Source of the DNA: Mesorhizobium metallidurans STM 2683
GTDB taxonomy: Bacteria; Pseudomonadota; Alphaproteobacteria; Rhizobiales; Rhizobiaceae
Assembly (NCBI RefSeq): GCF_000350085.1
Contig: NZ_CAUM01000143.1
Span: 124,001-188,000 of the forward strand
Reading direction: 5' to 3'
DNA: 64,000 nucleotides
Shown here: in pieces, positions 60,982 through 64,000 of the stretch
How the letters are laid out: the number at the start of each line of letters is the position of its first letter
How positions within the stretch are numbered: position 1 is the stretch's first letter
Made by a program: the position numbers and the translations under genes
The notes under the pieces: model-generated
Seen by the model: only the letters and a program-made list of their open reading frames with translations
Database searches by the model: none
What the model was told of the DNA's origin: nothing

Positions 60982-61706
60982 GCGGACAACTCTCTGGAAA
61001 GGTCATCGCAATCACCGGTGCGGCATCGGGCATCGGCCTTGCCTGTGTCCGCGGTTGTCTCGATGCGGGTGCACGCGTGGTTCTGATCGACTATGCGGAC
61101 GACAAACTGCGCAGCCTGGCTGCTGAGCTCGGCGAGAATGCAATTCCCTTGCGGGTGGATCTCACCAATCCGGAAAGCGTGGCGGGGATGATGCCCGGCA
61201 TTCTGGACAAGGTCGGTCATCTCGATGCCTTCCATGCCAATGCCGGCGCCTATATCGGCGGCGATTTCATCGATGGCGACCCGGACGCCTTTGACCGGAT
61301 GCTGGACCTGAACGTCAATGCCGTGTTCCGAACGGTCCATGCGGTCCTGCCGCACATGATCGAGCGGGGCACTGGAGACATTGTCGTCACCAGTTCCGTC
61401 GCCGGCCACACCGCTGTGCCGTGGGAGCCAATCTACACGGCTTCCAAGCACGCAGTTCAGGCGTTCGTCCACGCACTGAGGCGGCAGGTCGCCAAACACG
61501 GCATCCGCGTCGGCGCGATCGCCCCCGGCCCGGTGCTGACGCCCCTTGTCGCCAACTGGCCGAAGGAGAACCTTGACCGGGCGATGGCGTCCGGAAATCT
61601 GTTCGATCCAAAGGAAATCGCCGAAGTCCTGCTGTTCATGCTGACGCGGCCGCGGACGGTAACGATCAGAGACATCGTCATTCTGCCGGCCAACTTCGAC
61701 ATCTGA
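60978..61706 (+). CDS. Short-chain dehydrogenase, polyol/ketose reductase-like
   Basis: The 242-residue SDR has TGAASGIGLACVRGCLDAG, HANAGAYIGG, the catalytic Ser in VVTSSVAGHTAV, and YTASKHAVQAFVHALRRQ. The end is RDIVILPANFDI, unlike the usual VDGG ending. Enzymes of this type act on ribitol, sorbitol or related polyols. It is coupled to the GatZ-like gene by an ATGA overlap. A sorbitol or sorbose step in galactitol use is a reasonable guess. Confidence 0.85.
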   Translation: MSGQLSGKVIAITGAASGIGLACVRGCLDAGARVVLIDYADDKLRSLAAELGENAIPLRVDLTNPESVAGMMPGILDKVGHLDAFHANAGAYIGGDFIDGDPDAFDRMLDLNVNAVFRTVHAVLPHMIERGTGDIVVTSSVAGHTAVPWEPIYTASKHAVQAFVHALRRQVAKHGIRVGAIAPGPVLTPLVANWPKENLDRAMASGNLFDPKEIAEVLLFMLTRPRTVTIRDIVILPANFDI

Positions 61707-61745
61707 AACGCAGCACCTCGGCGCGGAGGTTCAGGGAGGTTGACC

Positions 61746-62519
61746 ATGTACCAGGCGCGTTTCAGGGTGGACGACGAGGTCGCCGTGGTGACCGGCGGAG
61801 GCAGAGGTATCGGCCTCGCATGCGCGGAAGCGTTGGGCGAGGCCGGAGCCTTGCTGGTGATCATCGAACCGGATGAGCAGATCGGCAGGGCCGGGACGGA
61901 CGCGCTGATCGCGAAAGGCCACAAGGCCGAACTGGTGATCGGTGATGTGACATCATCGGCAGGAATGACCGAGATCGCCGACATGCTGGCTGCCCGAGGC
62001 ACTCCCGCTTCGATCCTCGTCAACAATGCCGGCATCGGCAACAGCGGCATTTCGTCGGAGGACGTGGACGACGAACTGTGGCTGCGCATGATGAACGTCA
62101 ACGTCAACGGCGTCTTCTGGTGCTCCCGCGCATTCGGCAGGCACATGATAGCCGCCCGGCGTGGCTCGATCGTCAATCTCGGATCGATGTCCGGCACGGT
62201 CTGCAATCGACCGCAACCGCAGACGCCCTACAACGTCTCGAAAGCAGCCGTCCATCACATGACGCGCTCGATCGCCGCCGAGTGGGCGCCGCATGGGGTG
62301 CGCGTCAACGCGGTTGCACCAACCTACATCGAAACGCCGATGGTTCTGGCAAACCCGGAAAACAGCACGCGGATCGAGACCTGGTTGAACGACACGCCGA
62401 TGGGCCGAATGGGGCAGGCATATGAAGTCGCCAGCGCCGTGCTGTTCCTCGCTTCCGACGCGGCCAGCCTGATGACCGGGGCCGTCGTGCCTGTCGATGG
62501 CGGTTTTACGTGCTGGTAG
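61746..62519 (+). CDS. Short-chain dehydrogenase, galactitol 2-dehydrogenase-like
   Basis: The 257-residue SDR has TGGGRGIGLACAEALGEAG, NNAGIGNSGI, the catalytic Ser in IVNLGSMSGTVCNRPQPQ and TPYNVSKAAVHHMTRSIAAE, and it ends VVPVDGGFTCW. The blocks VFWCSRAFGRHM, NLGSMSGT-NRPQ and TPMGR match the galactitol dehydrogenase of Rhodobacter closely, as far as I recall that sequence. It oxidises galactitol to a tagatose. ATG 61746 follows GGGAGG. It is the last intact gene of the locus. Confidence 0.87.
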   Translation: MYQARFRVDDEVAVVTGGGRGIGLACAEALGEAGALLVIIEPDEQIGRAGTDALIAKGHKAELVIGDVTSSAGMTEIADMLAARGTPASILVNNAGIGNSGISSEDVDDELWLRMMNVNVNGVFWCSRAFGRHMIAARRGSIVNLGSMSGTVCNRPQPQTPYNVSKAAVHHMTRSIAAEWAPHGVRVNAVAPTYIETPMVLANPENSTRIETWLNDTPMGRMGQAYEVASAVLFLASDAASLMTGAVVPVDGGFTCW

Positions 62520-62580
62520 GACGAGAGCGACCGGGAATTTCCTCGCGCGACGGCCCGAGCGAGATCGGCCGCCACATCCT

Positions 62581-63079
62581 TCATCGGGCATGCATTGCGG
62601 TTGCCGCGGCACTCTCAAGTACAAATCCCTCGCGTGCCCGGTGCACGTACAGCCCATCGGTCAATCGCGCCGCGTCGATGGCCGCGGGAGCCACGCTGTT
62701 GAACCCGAACAATCCGTAGTGATGGGCAACCATGTCGCCGCAACCGACTGCCCGGGCGATGGCAATGGCTTCCATCAGGTCAAAGTTTCCAGCCACGCCA
62801 TTGGTGGACAGATCCGCCCTGCGGCCATTGACGGGCAGCAGCGCGATGTCCGGCCGCAGCATGCCGACCTCTTCCTCCAGCCCCAAGAAATCTGGCCCAG
62901 GCCGGGAAGACTTTCATGATCGAGCTTTTGCCGGTGGTCACGCCGATGAAATAGAGCGTCGGCCTGGTCGCTGGTTCGTAGGCGGTCACGCGCTTGCCTC
63001 CAGAGCCGGCCCTGACGGCCGCGGCGTTCCTCGCCGGCACAACGCCGAGCCTTGCGATCAGGTCGATTGGGTCGTTCAT
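62581..63079 (-). pseudogene. Chimeric remnant: shikimate-dehydrogenase-like start joined to UlaG-like end
   Basis: From ATG 63079 leftward, the frame reads MNDPIDLIARLGVV and TLYFIGVTTGKSSIMKVFPA, the start of a shikimate-dehydrogenase-type substrate domain. Near 62885 homology shifts to another frame: MLRPDIALLPVNGRRADLST, GNFDLMEAIAIARAVGC and MVAHHYGLFGFNSV, the end of an UlaG-like metallo-beta-lactamase, stopping at 62581. Both genes are truncated at the same point, which indicates a deletion. Neither half can be active. Confidence 0.7.
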
Positions 63080-63100
63080 GAATGATCCTTTGCTAAGGCC

Positions 63101-63203
63101 AGAACGGTTCATCGTTTCACGGAAACGCCGGACCGCTCCATCTCTTTGTTTTTGGCGCAATTCCGGGCGGAAAACCGTTTCACACTTTTCCTGGAATTGC
63201 TCT
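63101..63203 (-). repeat. ~103 bp palindromic intergenic element, copy 4
   Basis: Its reverse complement matches 45747-45848 with only about seven differences, including AGCAATTCCAGGAAAAGTGT and CGTTTCCGTGAAACGATGAA. The two copies face each other about 17.3 kb apart. It lies just upstream of the shikimate-dehydrogenase-like remnant. Confidence 0.85.
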
Positions 63204-63210
63204 CGGCTCG

Positions 63211-63497
63211 TCAGGCGTATTTCTTCATCAGCGCATCCGCCTGCTCGCCGGTGCGCGGCTTATAGACCGCGTTGTCGATGAGACTCCAGCCGCCGTCCGC
63301 GGACGCGATCACACGATGGCGCATGCCGTTCGAGGCTTCGATGATGGCATAATCCTGGCCGCTGTCGGACGGATATACGAAGACCATGACGAGATCCTCG
63401 GCGCCGGTGTTGATGGTCCGCCATGTTCCCGATCCGGCAACGACCGCAATGGCCGCGAAATTGCTGCTCGCATACCGCCAGGCTGCAAATCAGCAAA
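63211..63497 (-). pseudogene. C-terminal remnant of an unidentified gene
   Basis: A frame of about 93 codons, closed by TGA at its upstream end and with no usable start, reads AAWRYASSNFAAIAVVAGSG, LVMVFVYPSDSGQDYAIIEA and WSLIDNAVYKPRTGEQADAL, ending MKKYA and stop. Codon use looks coding. I do not recognise the family. The missing start makes it a likely fragment. Confidence 0.4.
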
Positions 63498-63590
63498 GAG
63501 AGATTGCACCGTTGCTCGCCGAAATCCGCGGCTCCAGCCCAATCCAGAAGCCACGGAATTGAAATCGGAATTTGCTCATTTCCGCCCAAT

Positions 63591-63632
63591 GTACATGGCG
63601 CAAAAGTGCACAGCGGTTTTGCGACGCTTCAG
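63591..63632. repeat. Short palindromic intergenic repeat, copy 5
   Basis: CGCAAAA pairs with TTTTGCG around GTGCACAGCGG, the same core as the other copies in this window. It lies at the 3' end of the GntR gene. Confidence 0.65.
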
Positions 63633-64000
63633 TCAGCGAGCGCCGGTAACGTCGGCCGAGTGGCCTGCATGGCGCATCATGCGGCGGAAACTCATGGAGA
63701 TATGCGCCCGCCTGATGTGCCCGATTGAGTCCCAGTCGCCGATTTCCGCGGCGGCAAGGACTTCCTCCATCTCGCGGCGGAAGGCGGTGAACTCGTCCAC
63801 CAGGCCGAGTTGGGGCATCATCTTGATGACGACGCGCGAGACCTGGAAATAGAGCCGTTCGCTGATCTCGCGCAGTGGCTGGTTCCCCGTCATGGCGCTG
63901 AGTTCGTAAAAGAAATCCATGTTGAGGCGCAGGAAGGCGCGCTGATCCGGCTCGCGCATATCGGCATCGCATCGCTCGATCAAAGCCCGGATCCGTTCGA
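63633..64000 (-). CDS. GntR-family regulator, FCD domain (5' partial)
   Basis: Only the C-terminal ~122 residues are in the window; the gene continues beyond base 64000. They form an FCD-type effector domain: LIERCDADMREPDQRAFLRL, NMDFFYELSAMTGNQPLREI, FRREMEEVLAAAEIGDWDSI and HIRRAHISMSFRRM. The regulatory target is unknown. The DNA-binding part lies outside the window. Confidence 0.85.
   Translation of the reverse strand, partial: ERIRALIERCDADMREPDQRAFLRLNMDFFYELSAMTGNQPLREISERLYFQVSRVVIKMMPQLGLVDEFTAFRREMEEVLAAAEIGDWDSIGHIRRAHISMSFRRMMRHAGHSADVTGAR

Overview
The window is GC-rich, densely packed alphaproteobacterial DNA. Gene content points to the Rhizobiales, most likely Mesorhizobium or a close relative: several sugar and polyol ABC importers, four FCD-type GntR regulators, a DUF982 protein, a second stand-alone nuoD, and short palindromic intergenic repeats of the rhizobial type. 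This is inferred from content, since no rRNA or other phylogenetic marker is present. I saw no tRNA, rRNA, CRISPR array, phage gene or intact insertion sequence.

Layout. 1-3.7 kb: end of a ribose-type operon (ABC ATPase, ribokinase-like kinase, RbsD-like pyranase, PanB-like protein). 3.8-11 kb: siderophore uptake (broken AraC regulator, TonB receptor, FhuD-like binding protein, fused FhuB permease, siderophore-interacting reductase) with no ATPase gene. 11.2-15 kb: class III aminotransferase divergent from a GntR regulator, FAD oxidoreductase and SnoaL-like protein. 15-18.9 kb: a decayed segment with an SDR remnant, a membrane protein, a LOG-family gene cut by a small deletion, an IS481-type transposase remnant, a class IV aminotransferase pseudogene and a transketolase fragment. 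18.9-25.4 kb: GntR regulator, exported Fe/Mn superoxide dismutase, CBS protein, orphan nuoD, acylphosphatase and small proteins.

25.7-31.3 kb: LacI-regulated sugar ABC operon ending in a lactonase-like metallo-beta-lactamase. 31.7-37.7 kb: HD hydrolases, remnants of a polyol/gluconate locus, and a HAD phosphatase fused to a P-loop ATPase next to a Nudix hydrolase. 37.9-48.7 kb: a catabolic block under a divergent GntR repressor: hydroxyacid dehydrogenase, DUF1185 protein, a three-part alpha/beta-hydrolase/flavin-reductase/degenerate-Nudix fusion, luciferase-like monooxygenase, aldehyde dehydrogenase and a polyamine-type ABC importer. This looks like uptake and flavin-dependent breakdown of an unidentified, probably nitrogen-containing compound, and is the best candidate here for an undescribed pathway.

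48.7-62.5 kb: a hexitol locus. Leftward genes encode a MalK-type ATPase (N-terminus frameshifted), zinc dehydrogenase, small membrane protein, two permeases, binding protein and AraC regulator. Rightward genes encode a tagatose-3-epimerase-type isomerase, ROK regulator, PfkB kinase, GatZ/KbaZ protein and two SDRs. The set matches the D-altritol/galactitol route known from Agrobacterium, in which tagatose is phosphorylated and epimerised to fructose 6-phosphate. The last 1.5 kb holds gene remnants and the end of another GntR regulator. Two near-identical ~102 bp elements in inverted orientation (45.7 and 63.1 kb) enclose the polyamine permeases and the hexitol locus.
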